From Betaproteobacteria bacterium (GTDB taxonomy: Bacteria > Pseudomonadota > Gammaproteobacteria > Burkholderiales > Burkholderiaceae), in assembly GCA_013205155.1 (NCBI GenBank), contig JABMMT010000097.1:1-9140 (forward strand): a stretch of DNA of 9,140 nt, in the 5' to 3' direction. A model generated the notes under the pieces. The model was not told the origin of the DNA and ran no database searches. It worked only from the letters and a program-made list of their open reading frames with translations. Positions 1 through 6,578 of the stretch are shown here, piece after piece. The first letter of the stretch is position 1, and every line of letters begins with the position of its first letter. Both the position numbers and the translations under genes were made by a program.

Positions 1-2
1 CA

Positions 3-68
3 TCCGCACAGAAGGCACTGCGCAGCGCTTTCAAAGGCAAGTCCAAGAAGACAAGCCGACCTAACTGA
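3..68 (+). CDS. 3' end of an unidentified protein with a basic C-terminus (partial)
   Basis: Reading from base 3, the frame is open for 21 codons and stops at TGA 66-68. The translated tail is rich in lysine, arginine and serine (it contains KGKSKKTSRPN), like the disordered basic tails of RNA- or DNA-binding proteins such as helicases. The stop lies 4 bases from the stop of the converging ABC-F gene. The frame starting at base 2 is also open until TAA at 62-64, so the frame choice rests on composition only. The family cannot be named from this fragment. Confidence 0.4.
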   Translation, partial: SAQKALRSAFKGKSKKTSRPN

Positions 69-72
69 TCGC

Positions 73-1680
73 TTAGCCCGTTAATGCTTGGCTACTTAAA
101 TACTCTTCGTAAGTACCTGAGTAATCTATAACCGTACCATCCATCTTCACCTCTAAAATGCGATTGGCTAGTGCGGATACAAATTCACGGTCATGAGATA
201 CAAACAACAAGGTGCCTTCGAACTTCTCCAGGGCAATTTGTAAACTTTCAATCGATTCCATATCCATGTGGTTGGTTGGCTCATCCATCGCGAGAACGTT
301 ATATTTTTGGAGCATCAATTTGCCCCAAATCATTCTGCCCTTTTCACCGCCAGATAGAACTTTGACAGATTTACCAATATCATCACCGGAAAATAATAAG
401 CGGCCCAAAGTACCTCGAATTGATTGATCGTCATCGCCAGTATTGCGCCACCAATTCATCCAATCCATCAGTAATTCGTCTTTAGCGAACATCTCGGTAT
501 TGTCTTGAGGCATAACACCAACCTTCGCATTCTCTGCCCATTTCACATCCCCACTATCAACAGGAACACCATCAAAGCGTTTGCTCAGAATAGAATTGAG
601 AAGAGTAGTTTTGCCAGCACCATTTTGGCCAATGATGGCAATCTTTTCACCAGCACGAACACCCAATTTGAAGTTTTTAAAGATCACACGGTCATAAGAT
701 TTAGTCAATCCATTGCACTCTACTGCCATGTTGTGCAGTTTTTTCTCAGTATCAAAACGAATAAATGGGTTTTGACGTGATGAAGGCTTCACTTCTACTA
801 TCTCAATTTTTTCTAATTGACGTTGGCGTGAAGTGGCTTGGCGCGCTTTGGAGGCATTCGCAGAGAATCGGGCAACGAAAGCCTGTAATTCAGCAATTTT
901 TTCTTTAGCTTTAACGTTAGAACTCAGTTGTTGTGTTCTCGCCTGTACAGAAGCAAGCATGTAGGAGTCGTAGTTTCCTGGATAGACCTTGAGAGTGCCA
1001 AAGTCCATATCAGCCATATGTGTGCAGACTTCATTCAGGAAATGACGGTCATGGGAAATGATGACGATGGTGCTCTTAATATCATTCAGAATATCTTCGA
1101 GCCAATGAATGGAGTGAATATCCAAGTTATTGGTTGGCTCATCGAGTAATAAGACATCTGGATCAGAAAACAATGCTTGCGCAAGTAATACACGCAATTT
1201 CCAGCCCGGGGCTACGTTACTCATTGGGCCATTGTGTTGCTCGATTGGAATACCGATTCCTAATAACAACTCACCTGCTTTTGCTTCAGCAGTATAGCCA
1301 CCATACTCGGCATACTTACCCTCAAGCTCAGCGGCCTTCATGTAATCTTCATCATTTGCATCAGGGTTGGCGTAAATAGCATCGCGTTCGGCAGCAGCCT
1401 TCCACATCTCTTCATGACCCATCATCACTACATCGAGAACACGAACATCTTCATATGCAAACTGATCTTGGCGTAATTTACCCAAGCGAATTCCAGGATC
1501 TATGCTGACGTTACCGCTAGTTGGCTCCAATTCACCGCCTAGAATCTTCATGAAGGTCGACTTACCGCAACCGTTTGCACCGATCAGGCCATAACGATTG
1601 CCGCCGCCAAACTTCACGGAAATGTTTTCAAACAGGGGTTTTGCCCCAAACTGCATAGTGATATTAGATGCGGACAACAC
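73..1680 (-). CDS. ybiT: ABC-F family ATPase, YbiT-type ribosome-associated factor
   Basis: The 535-residue protein has two fused ABC ATPase domains and no membrane segment, so it belongs to the cytoplasmic ABC-F class, whose members bind the ribosomal E site and adjust translation. Domain 1 has Walker A GANGCGKS at about 34-41, the degenerate signature APGWKLR at about 157-163, Walker B ending in DEPTNNLD at about 180-187, and H-loop His210. The linker, at about 240-320, contains the SANASKARQATSR stretch typical of YbiT. Domain 2 has Walker A GQNGAGKT at 351-358, a canonical LSGGEKGR at 442-449, DEPTNHMD at 466-473, and His496. Length and N-terminus match E. coli YbiT (about 530 residues, beginning MLVSSN). 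The start is GTG 1678-1680: a TAG lies in frame three codons upstream, and the next ATG (codon 9) would cut into the conserved N-terminus. I see no strong Shine-Dalgarno sequence. Family assignment is firm; the physiological role is inferred. Confidence 0.93.
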   Translation of the reverse strand: MLSASNITMQFGAKPLFENISVKFGGGNRYGLIGANGCGKSTFMKILGGELEPTSGNVSIDPGIRLGKLRQDQFAYEDVRVLDVVMMGHEEMWKAAAERDAIYANPDANDEDYMKAAELEGKYAEYGGYTAEAKAGELLLGIGIPIEQHNGPMSNVAPGWKLRVLLAQALFSDPDVLLLDEPTNNLDIHSIHWLEDILNDIKSTIVIISHDRHFLNEVCTHMADMDFGTLKVYPGNYDSYMLASVQARTQQLSSNVKAKEKIAELQAFVARFSANASKARQATSRQRQLEKIEIVEVKPSSRQNPFIRFDTEKKLHNMAVECNGLTKSYDRVIFKNFKLGVRAGEKIAIIGQNGAGKTTLLNSILSKRFDGVPVDSGDVKWAENAKVGVMPQDNTEMFAKDELLMDWMNWWRNTGDDDQSIRGTLGRLLFSGDDIGKSVKVLSGGEKGRMIWGKLMLQKYNVLAMDEPTNHMDMESIESLQIALEKFEGTLLFVSHDREFVSALANRILEVKMDGTVIDYSGTYEEYLSSQALTG

Positions 1681-1718
1681 GGATAGTTTCTAGCTTTCTG
1701 AAATTCATTTCAACAAAT

Positions 1719-1736
1719 GCCCTCATTATTGAGAGC
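1719..1736 (-). terminator. Possible weak terminator or leader hairpin between yhhQ and ybiT
   Basis: In the leftward RNA, GCUCUCA pairs with UGAGGGC across an AUAA loop, giving 7 pairs including one G-U. In the opposite strand the same position would be a C-A mismatch, so the structure suits leftward transcription. It is followed by AUUUGUUG, a poor U-tract. It may end the yhhQ transcript or lie in the ybiT leader. The rest of the 98-base gap holds only a ten-base palindrome, ACCTGCAGGT, at 1764-1773. Confidence 0.3.
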
Positions 1737-1778
1737 AAAGACCATTATTTTAACGTTTTAGGAACCTGCAGGTCTAAA

Positions 1779-2489
1779 TTAAACTTTGACCCGAAATGGG
1801 GTGAAATTGGTATGGACATCGAAGTAATCCTGACTTTCCTTACGCTTTAAGAATCCCACCACCCAATAGGTCAGTGGTGTGGCCAAAATCTCCAATGAGG
1901 TTTTGAGTACATATTGCGCCAAGGCCACCTGAATCACCTCCTGAATCGGCCAGAGCCCATAGAAAGCTAGCATATAAAACAAGGAGGAATCAATCAGCTC
2001 CCCAACCGCAGTCGAACCAATGGTTCTCATCCATAAGTGGCGACCTTGACTCCAGATTTTCATTTTTGCTAATACATAACTATTAGCAAAACTACCGCAC
2101 CAAAAGGCTGTCATTGATGCCAAAGCAATTCGCCATGAATTCCCAAATACGGTCTCAAGCCCTTGCTGATAGTTAGCCATATAGGTTCCTGGAGCAACTG
2201 GTAAAGCAATCACAATTTGCGCCATCACTGCAGCAAAAGCTAAAGCCGCAAACCCTGCCCATACTGCCCTTCGATCATAAGCATAGCCATAAACCTCCGT
2301 CAAAATATCCCCGAAGAAATAGGCAATGGGGAAAAATAAGATGCCAGCACCGAAGACCGTTGTGCCCAGATAGGGCAAATCTACTACAGCCGCTTTTCCT
2401 GCCCCAATAAAGTTAGAACAAAGCAAAACAACTACGAAGGCAGCCAAAATCAGGTCGTAATAGCGATGGTGACGTCTTGGTAAGCCCAT
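1779..2489 (-). CDS. yhhQ: Queuosine precursor transporter, YhhQ family (DUF165)
   Basis: This is an inner-membrane protein of about 236 residues with roughly six hydrophobic segments. YhhQ proteins import queuosine precursors (preQ0 and preQ1) used for the wobble-position tRNA modification queuosine. Visible family hallmarks are the FPIAYFFGDILTEVYGY stretch after the second hydrophobic segment, the NSYVLAKMKIW and GRHLWMRTIGSTAVGELIDS region, and a C-terminal KTSLEILATPLTYWVVGF helix. The frame extends upstream to a GTG at 2559-2561. I prefer ATG 2487-2489 (MGLPRRHHRYYD) because the extra 24 residues are uncharacteristic, the GTG has no ribosome-binding site, and it would leave only 23 bases for divergent promoters with the next gene. 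A weak GAG lies just upstream of the chosen ATG. E. coli YhhQ has 221 residues. No other queuosine gene is in the window. Confidence 0.88.
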   Translation of the reverse strand: MGLPRRHHRYYDLILAAFVVVLLCSNFIGAGKAAVVDLPYLGTTVFGAGILFFPIAYFFGDILTEVYGYAYDRRAVWAGFAALAFAAVMAQIVIALPVAPGTYMANYQQGLETVFGNSWRIALASMTAFWCGSFANSYVLAKMKIWSQGRHLWMRTIGSTAVGELIDSSLFYMLAFYGLWPIQEVIQVALAQYVLKTSLEILATPLTYWVVGFLKRKESQDYFDVHTNFTPFRVKV

Positions 2490-2515
2490 ATGCTCAAAAA
2501 AATGGATAATGCAAA

Positions 2516-2535
2516 CAAGAATATCTGCATTCTTG
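2516..2535. repeat. Operator-like inverted repeat in the divergent yhhQ/gcdH region
   Basis: Perfect 7-base arms, CAAGAAT and ATTCTTG, are separated by the six bases ATCTGC. The repeat lies 27 bases upstream of the chosen yhhQ start and about 49 bases upstream of the gcdH start, where a regulator dimer could act on either gene. I could not identify convincing -35/-10 pairs around it. Its function is inferred from symmetry and position. Confidence 0.4.
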
Positions 2536-2584
2536 GAAATTCGCAGGAAGCTAACTGACACAAACTAGAGGATGAATAAGAGCA

Positions 2585-3763
2585 ATGAGTAAAGCCCGTT
2601 TTCAGTGGGAAGACCCACTTTTACTTGATACCCAATTGACTGAAGATGAGCGTATGGTGCGTGATGCTGCTGCTGAATATGCCCAAGGGCGCCTGATGCC
2701 TCGGATTCATGATGCCTTTCGTAATGAGACCACAGACCCTGGCATTTTTCGTGAGATGGGTGAGCTAGGCCTTCTAGGCATTACTATTCCTGAGGAATAC
2801 GGTGGCGCTAATCTTAATTATGTTTCGTATGGCTTGATCGCCAGGGAAATTGAACGAGTTGATTCAGGTTATCGTTCTATGATGAGTGTGCAGTCTTCCT
2901 TAGTGATGTTGCCCATCAACGAATTTGGCAGCGAAGCCCAAAAGCAAAAATACTTACCTAAATTGGCAACCGGAGAATGGATTGGCTGTTTTGGCTTAAC
3001 CGAGCCCAACTATGGATCCGATGCTGGTGGCATGATCACACGCGCTAAAAAAGTACCCGGTGGCTTTTCTTTAACAGGTTCAAAGATGTGGATTTCCAAC
3101 TCTCCCATTGCTGATGTCTTTGTAGTGTGGGCAAAAAATGATGAAGGCGTGATCCGCGGCTATATCCTAGAAAAAGGCATGAAGGGCTTAAGTGCCCCTA
3201 AGATTAGTGGGAAGATGGGTTTACGCGCCTCTATTACTGGTGAAATCGTGATGGATGAAGTATTCGTGCCCGATGAAAATGAATTCCCAGAAATCACTGG
3301 CCTTAAAGGCCCCTTCACCTGCCTTAATTCTGCTCGCTATGGTATCTCTTGGGGCACTCTTGGCGCCGCAGAATGGTGTTGGCATGCAGCCCGTCAATAC
3401 ACTATGGATCGCAAACAGTTTGGTAGGCCCTTAGCGGCTAACCAGCTGATTCAGAAAAAATTAGCAGACATGCAAACAGAAATTACGCTAGCGCTCCAAG
3501 GATGCCTTCGTTTGGGACGGATGAAAGATGAAGGTATTGCTGCTCCAGAAATTACCTCCATCATGAAAAGAAACTCCTGTGGAAAATCTTTAGAGATTGC
3601 TCGTATGGCGCGTGATATGCACGGTGGTAATGGCATCTCTGATGAGTATGGAGTTATACGACACATGCTCAATTTAGAAGTAGTCAATACCTATGAGGGT
3701 ACCCACGACATTCATGCCTTAATTCTGGGTCGTGCGCAAACCGGCATTCAAGCGTTTAGTTAA
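2585..3763 (+). CDS. gcdH: Glutaryl-CoA dehydrogenase (acyl-CoA dehydrogenase family)
   Basis: This 392-residue cytoplasmic FAD enzyme oxidises and decarboxylates glutaryl-CoA to crotonyl-CoA and CO2 in lysine and tryptophan breakdown, passing electrons to ETF. It has the full three-part acyl-CoA dehydrogenase layout: an N-terminal helical domain with the IPEEYGGAN segment at about 68-76, a central beta domain with CFGLTEPNYGSD at about 135-146 and GSKMWISN at about 165-172, and a C-terminal helical domain with DRKQFGRPLA at 275-284. The ending NTYEGTHDIHALILGRA is diagnostic of the GcdH branch: Glu371 is the expected catalytic base beside Tyr370, and Arg97 in GYRSMMSVQSSL matches the position of the arginine that binds the substrate's free carboxylate. 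The start ATG is preceded by AAGAG close by and GAGG farther upstream. The gene is isolated from other catabolic genes and stops 7 bases before the converging mnmH. Confidence 0.95.
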   Translation: MSKARFQWEDPLLLDTQLTEDERMVRDAAAEYAQGRLMPRIHDAFRNETTDPGIFREMGELGLLGITIPEEYGGANLNYVSYGLIAREIERVDSGYRSMMSVQSSLVMLPINEFGSEAQKQKYLPKLATGEWIGCFGLTEPNYGSDAGGMITRAKKVPGGFSLTGSKMWISNSPIADVFVVWAKNDEGVIRGYILEKGMKGLSAPKISGKMGLRASITGEIVMDEVFVPDENEFPEITGLKGPFTCLNSARYGISWGTLGAAEWCWHAARQYTMDRKQFGRPLAANQLIQKKLADMQTEITLALQGCLRLGRMKDEGIAAPEITSIMKRNSCGKSLEIARMARDMHGGNGISDEYGVIRHMLNLEVVNTYEGTHDIHALILGRAQTGIQAFS

Positions 3764-3770
3764 TTGATCA

Positions 3771-4844
3771 CTAAGACTTAAGCTTTTCCATGATGGCCTT
3801 TGCTGATTTAGTAAAGGCCTGATCACTATCATTCTCAAGTTCTATATATTTTTCTCGATCATAGCTCGGAAAGTTTCGAACAATGGATGAAGAATAAGAA
3901 GGGTCATAATGTTTGACCAGTAGCTCTTCTACCAATTCTGGAAAATGTCCTGCATCAATGGCATCATTCCATTTTGCAATTTGCACTTTTCCATAATGCG
4001 CCGTGAGCAAAGCCAATTTTTGCTTGAAATAATGGGTGTCTGTTAAAAAATGATGATATTCCCGCATTAACCATGAAACCCGTGTTTGCGTGCTGGAGCG
4101 CAATTCAATACAAGCTCCACTACGAATCTTTTCCATTAAGGCATCCGGTACATGTAAGCCGCCCACTTTTTTACTCTCTGATTCTACAAAGACAGGCTTT
4201 GATGAATCTAGCTTGCGTAGTGCATTCCACAAAGCAGTTTCAAAACCCTTTTGTGAAGGTTGTTCGATATTGGGCTCATTGCCTAATACAGAGCCTCGAT
4301 GCACTGCTAAACCCTCAAGATCTAGAATCTGGGCACCTAGAGCGCCTATCTCTTGAAGTACCTTTGTTTTGCCACTGCCAGTCATTCCACAGATAACCTG
4401 AAATGAAAACTGCTGAGCACTTTGCTCCAAACCATTAATCACAACCCGTCTAAAGCCCTGATAACCGCCTTCAAGTTGCATTGCCTTCCAGCCGATGCGA
4501 TTGAGGATATGAGTAAACGCACCGCTGCGCTCACCACCGCGCCAACAATAAATCAGTGGACGCCATTCGCGTGGAAAATCTAGGAAATGATTTTCTAGAT
4601 GATTGGCAATATTTCGAGAAACTAATGCAGCCCCAAGTTTCTTGGCAGCAAAGGGAGACTCTTGTTTATAGAGAGTTCCGATCTCCACGCGCTCTTCATT
4701 ATTAAGCACGGGATAATTGACAGCCCCAGGAATATGATCCAAAGCAAACTCGGCGGATGAACGCACATCAACCACTAAATCAAACTGATCTAATTGAGTC
4801 AGAAATTGCTCTAAGCTTAAGATATGGGAATAACTAGGCTGCAT
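3771..4844 (-). CDS. mnmH: tRNA 2-selenouridine synthase (geranyl/seleno transferase)
   Basis: MnmH (also SelU or YbbB) converts 2-thiouridine at wobble position 34 of the Lys, Glu and Gln tRNAs to 2-selenouridine through a geranylated intermediate, using selenophosphate made by SelD. The 357-residue protein shows the expected two parts. An N-terminal rhodanese domain (about 1-135) has VVDVRSSAEFALDHIPGA at 24-41 and the catalytic loop YCWRGGERSG, with Cys100. A P-loop domain follows, with GMTGSGKT at 153-160, DLEGLAVHRGS at about 175-185 and the FVESESKKVGG segment in the middle. The start ATG lies 5 bases after the thioesterase stop, with AAGG four bases upstream, so the gene is in an operon with, and probably coupled to, the genes before it. 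It is the last gene of the leftward block. SelD is not in this window, so selenium use depends on selD elsewhere. Confidence 0.94.
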   Translation of the reverse strand: MQPSYSHILSLEQFLTQLDQFDLVVDVRSSAEFALDHIPGAVNYPVLNNEERVEIGTLYKQESPFAAKKLGAALVSRNIANHLENHFLDFPREWRPLIYCWRGGERSGAFTHILNRIGWKAMQLEGGYQGFRRVVINGLEQSAQQFSFQVICGMTGSGKTKVLQEIGALGAQILDLEGLAVHRGSVLGNEPNIEQPSQKGFETALWNALRKLDSSKPVFVESESKKVGGLHVPDALMEKIRSGACIELRSSTQTRVSWLMREYHHFLTDTHYFKQKLALLTAHYGKVQIAKWNDAIDAGHFPELVEELLVKHYDPSYSSSIVRNFPSYDREKYIELENDSDQAFTKSAKAIMEKLKS

Positions 4845-4849
4845 AAGCC

Positions 4850-5272
4850 TTATGCGTGGAGTTTCTGCAGAATATGCTCAGGCCAAGGCGCAGATTTATT
4901 AGTAGTGAGATCAACCCAAACTATCGTTGCGCCGCCCTCTGCAGCAATAAACTCTGGCTTAGTAGTTAAAGACATGGTGGTAAAGATATCAACGCTAGAA
5001 TTACCAATCGCCCCAATCGCAGTCTTCAGGATTAGCTCGCCAGGGTAGGACAATTGTTGAAAGAAATTACAAAAGCCATTGATCATTAACATTGACTCTT
5101 TACCTGGGGTAAGGTCATATCCCAGCGAAGTAATCCACTCTATCCTAGCCTGCTCCATATACCGAAAGTAGACAGTATTATTCACATGCCTAAAGGCATC
5201 CATATCCCCCCAACGAATGGGCATCACCATCTCATGAACCACTCTTTTTTCCGCTGGGATATTAATACGCAT
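4850..5272 (-). CDS. Acyl-CoA thioesterase, hotdog fold (4HBT, YbgC/FadM-like)
   Basis: This 140-residue soluble protein belongs to the single-hotdog 4-hydroxybenzoyl-CoA thioesterase superfamily, which hydrolyses acyl-CoA thioesters and acts as an oligomer. The N-terminal signature is RWGDMDAFRHVNNTVYFRYM at 20-39, followed by EQARIEW; Asp25, or its neighbour Asp23, should be the catalytic acid. The usual Gly of the GHVNN motif is Arg28 here. A second conserved strand region includes LSYPGELILKTAIGAIGNSS. Full length for the family. The start ATG at 5270-5272 is preceded by AAGG nine bases upstream, overlapping the stop of the DUF442 gene. The substrate cannot be told from sequence. Its position between a sulfurtransferase and mnmH is not obviously metabolic and may be simple operon packing. 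Confidence 0.87.
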   Translation of the reverse strand: MRINIPAEKRVVHEMVMPIRWGDMDAFRHVNNTVYFRYMEQARIEWITSLGYDLTPGKESMLMINGFCNFFQQLSYPGELILKTAIGAIGNSSVDIFTTMSLTTKPEFIAAEGGATIVWVDLTTNKSAPWPEHILQKLHA

Positions 5273-5283
5273 TGATGAATGCC

Positions 5284-5628
5284 TTAATCTAACTGCTTGG
5301 CAAGATAGTACAAATTAGTTGAACGCGCACCAGAGCGGCAGAACGCCAAAATGGGTTCGGGCATTGTTTTTAGTAAGCGGGCCATTTCTTGAACTTGCGC
5401 TGGTGTAATAGCACTCGGTGCCACTGGTAAATACACATAGTTCAAGCCTAATCTCTCTGCTTCAGCTTGAATAACAGCATTAGCAGGTTGATCGGGTCCA
5501 CCCTCACCATCCGGGCGATTATTAATCACGCTTTTATAGCCCTGCTGAACAATCTCAGCTAAATGACTGGCATCTATTTGACCCAGCGTACCAAATTGAC
5601 TGGTATGACAACTAATAGGAAGACTCAT
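5284..5628 (-). CDS. Stand-alone DUF442 / TIGR01244 family sulfurtransferase
   Basis: This 114-residue cytoplasmic protein has the tyrosine-phosphatase/rhodanese-like DUF442 fold. It opens with the family's GQIDASHLAEIVQQGYKSVI region and has NNRPDGEGGPDQP at about 36-48, then YVYLPVAPSAITPAQV, and ends with the active loop FCRSGARS, with nucleophile Cys97 and Arg102. The loop spacing C-x4-R matches rhodanese rather than the C-x5-R of protein tyrosine phosphatases, so a persulfide-carrying Cys is more likely than a phosphatase. In other bacteria this domain is often fused to the Blh persulfide dioxygenase or placed next to YeeE/YedE transporters; here it follows the pmpAB pair. The start ATG at 5626-5628 has a strong AGAGGG five to six bases upstream. 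The 49-base gap before it is AT-rich. It may pass on sulfur imported by the transporters, which is inference. Confidence 0.85.
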   Translation of the reverse strand: MSLPISCHTSQFGTLGQIDASHLAEIVQQGYKSVINNRPDGEGGPDQPANAVIQAEAERLGLNYVYLPVAPSAITPAQVQEMARLLKTMPEPILAFCRSGARSTNLYYLAKQLD

Positions 5629-5677
5629 GACACCCTCTAATCAAGCAATATTGAATAAATCACAAAAAGATTTTAAA

Positions 5678-6115
5678 TCAGACTTGCTTGCGATGGCCGG
5701 TAAAGAAACGTTCACCTAAATACATACCAGCGAGCATAGCAATCACAAATGCCAGGGCCTTCAAATGACCAGCACCTAAGGCAACGATCGCTGGCCCCGG
5801 GCAAAATCCGGCAATTCCCCACCCAGCACCAAAAATAAAGCTGCCGATCACCAAGGGCTTTGAAATATCTTGTCTAGTCGGAATCTGAAATGCCCCACCA
5901 AAAAAAGCTGCACTACGTTTACCCGCCAGATAGAAACCGACTAAGCCGACGATCACTGCTCCACCCATCACAAAGATCAAGGAAGGATCCCACAATCCCG
6001 CTAAGTCAAGAAAACTTTGGATTTTCATTGGGTTGGTCATCCCAGAAATAATGAGACCCCATCCAAATAAAATACCGATAGCGTACTGACTAATGAGGCT
6101 AAAGTACTTTTTCAT
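5678..6115 (-). CDS. YeeE/YedE family half-transporter, PmpB-like (DUF6691)
   Basis: This small inner-membrane protein of about 145 residues has around four hydrophobic segments and belongs to the YeeE/YedE (DUF395) sulfur-compound transporter group. The opening, with ILFGWGLIISGMTNPMKI, and the late GFCPGPAIVALG segment, whose cysteine is at about residue 105, are typical of the second member of split pairs found with BigR-type sulfide-response genes. The start is taken as ATG 6113-6115 rather than the TTG two codons upstream; neither has a clear ribosome-binding site. The ATG lies 7 bases after the pmpA stop, so translation is probably coupled. The protein likely pairs with PmpA to make one transporter of about 290 residues. 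Substrate (thiosulfate, sulfite or persulfide species) is not determined by the sequence. Confidence 0.85.
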   Translation of the reverse strand: MKKYFSLISQYAIGILFGWGLIISGMTNPMKIQSFLDLAGLWDPSLIFVMGGAVIVGLVGFYLAGKRSAAFFGGAFQIPTRQDISKPLVIGSFIFGAGWGIAGFCPGPAIVALGAGHLKALAFVIAMLAGMYLGERFFTGHRKQV

Positions 6116-6122
6116 CAGCAAC

Positions 6123-6554
6123 TTAGATCAGATGACGAATAATAAAAACCACTAAAAAGCCAGCGGTCATAAATGAGAGTGTTGCTACTAAGGATCGAGG
6201 AGATAAACGCGATAATCCACAAATTCCATGTCCGCTAGTACAACCTGAACCATATTGAACTCCAAACCCAACTAGCAGACCAGCAATGATCACTGTCAAC
6301 CAGTTGGCATCGACCTCAATCACAGGCAGAATACCAAAAAATAAAGCGGCTAAAAAAGGAGCAGTGAGCAATCCAATAATGAAGGCCAAGCGCCAAGACC
6401 AATCCTCTTTTTTGGGATGCACTAGCCCAGAAACAATACCGCTAATCCCCAGAATACGCCCGTGCAGCAAGACATATAGGGTCGCAGCAAGGCCCAACAT
6501 CATTCCACCAAGTAAGGATGGAATGGGTGTAAAGCTCAACCAATCAATTTGCAT
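6123..6554 (-). CDS. YeeE/YedE family half-transporter, PmpA-like
   Basis: This 143-residue inner-membrane protein has about four hydrophobic segments and is the first partner of the split YeeE/YedE pair. The GGMMLGLAATLYVLLHGRILGISGI segment near residues 16-40 and the late loop GSGCTSGHGICGLSRLSPRS (about 102-121) are classic for the group; Cys105 and Cys112 are the candidate sulfur-relay residues. A short charged loop, HPKKEDWSWR, sits near 46-55. The ATG at 6552-6554 has AAGGA directly abutting it, which is too close to be ideal, while GGATC lies farther upstream. The gene follows the larger YeeE/YedE transporter by 24 bases and precedes pmpB by 7, so the three transporter genes are probably cotranscribed. 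Confidence 0.87.
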   Translation of the reverse strand: MQIDWLSFTPIPSLLGGMMLGLAATLYVLLHGRILGISGIVSGLVHPKKEDWSWRLAFIIGLLTAPFLAALFFGILPVIEVDANWLTVIIAGLLVGFGVQYGSGCTSGHGICGLSRLSPRSLVATLSFMTAGFLVVFIIRHLI

Positions 6555-6578
6555 TCCTTGAGATCCAGTCTATTTCAA

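Noticed and set aside
157..163. The sequence of YbiT domain 1 at these residue positions (APGWKLR) lacks a normal ABC signature; a degenerated domain was considered.
   Set aside because: To my knowledge this degenerate first signature is usual for YbiT-type ABC-F proteins, so it is not damage specific to this gene. The coordinates here are residues of the protein at 73-1680, minus strand.
505..1379. Rightward open frames inside the ABC-F gene, and similar ones inside mnmH and the hydrolase gene.
   Set aside because: They are antisense to strongly conserved coding regions, have low-complexity or unlikely protein composition, and lack ribosome-binding sites.
2490..2561. N-terminal extension of YhhQ by 24 residues from the GTG at 2561.
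   Set aside because: The extension looks unlike the family, has no ribosome-binding site, and would cover nearly all of the divergent intergenic region including the inverted repeat.
4578..4600. A 23-base imperfect palindrome (ATCTAG and CTAGAT outer arms) inside mnmH.
   Set aside because: It lies in well-conserved coding sequence, pairs better on the non-transcribed strand, and is probably chance.
6116..6121. TTG start two codons upstream of the pmpB ATG.
   Set aside because: The ATG at 6115 is close by and gives a normal basic N-terminus (MKKYF); nothing favours the rarer TTG.
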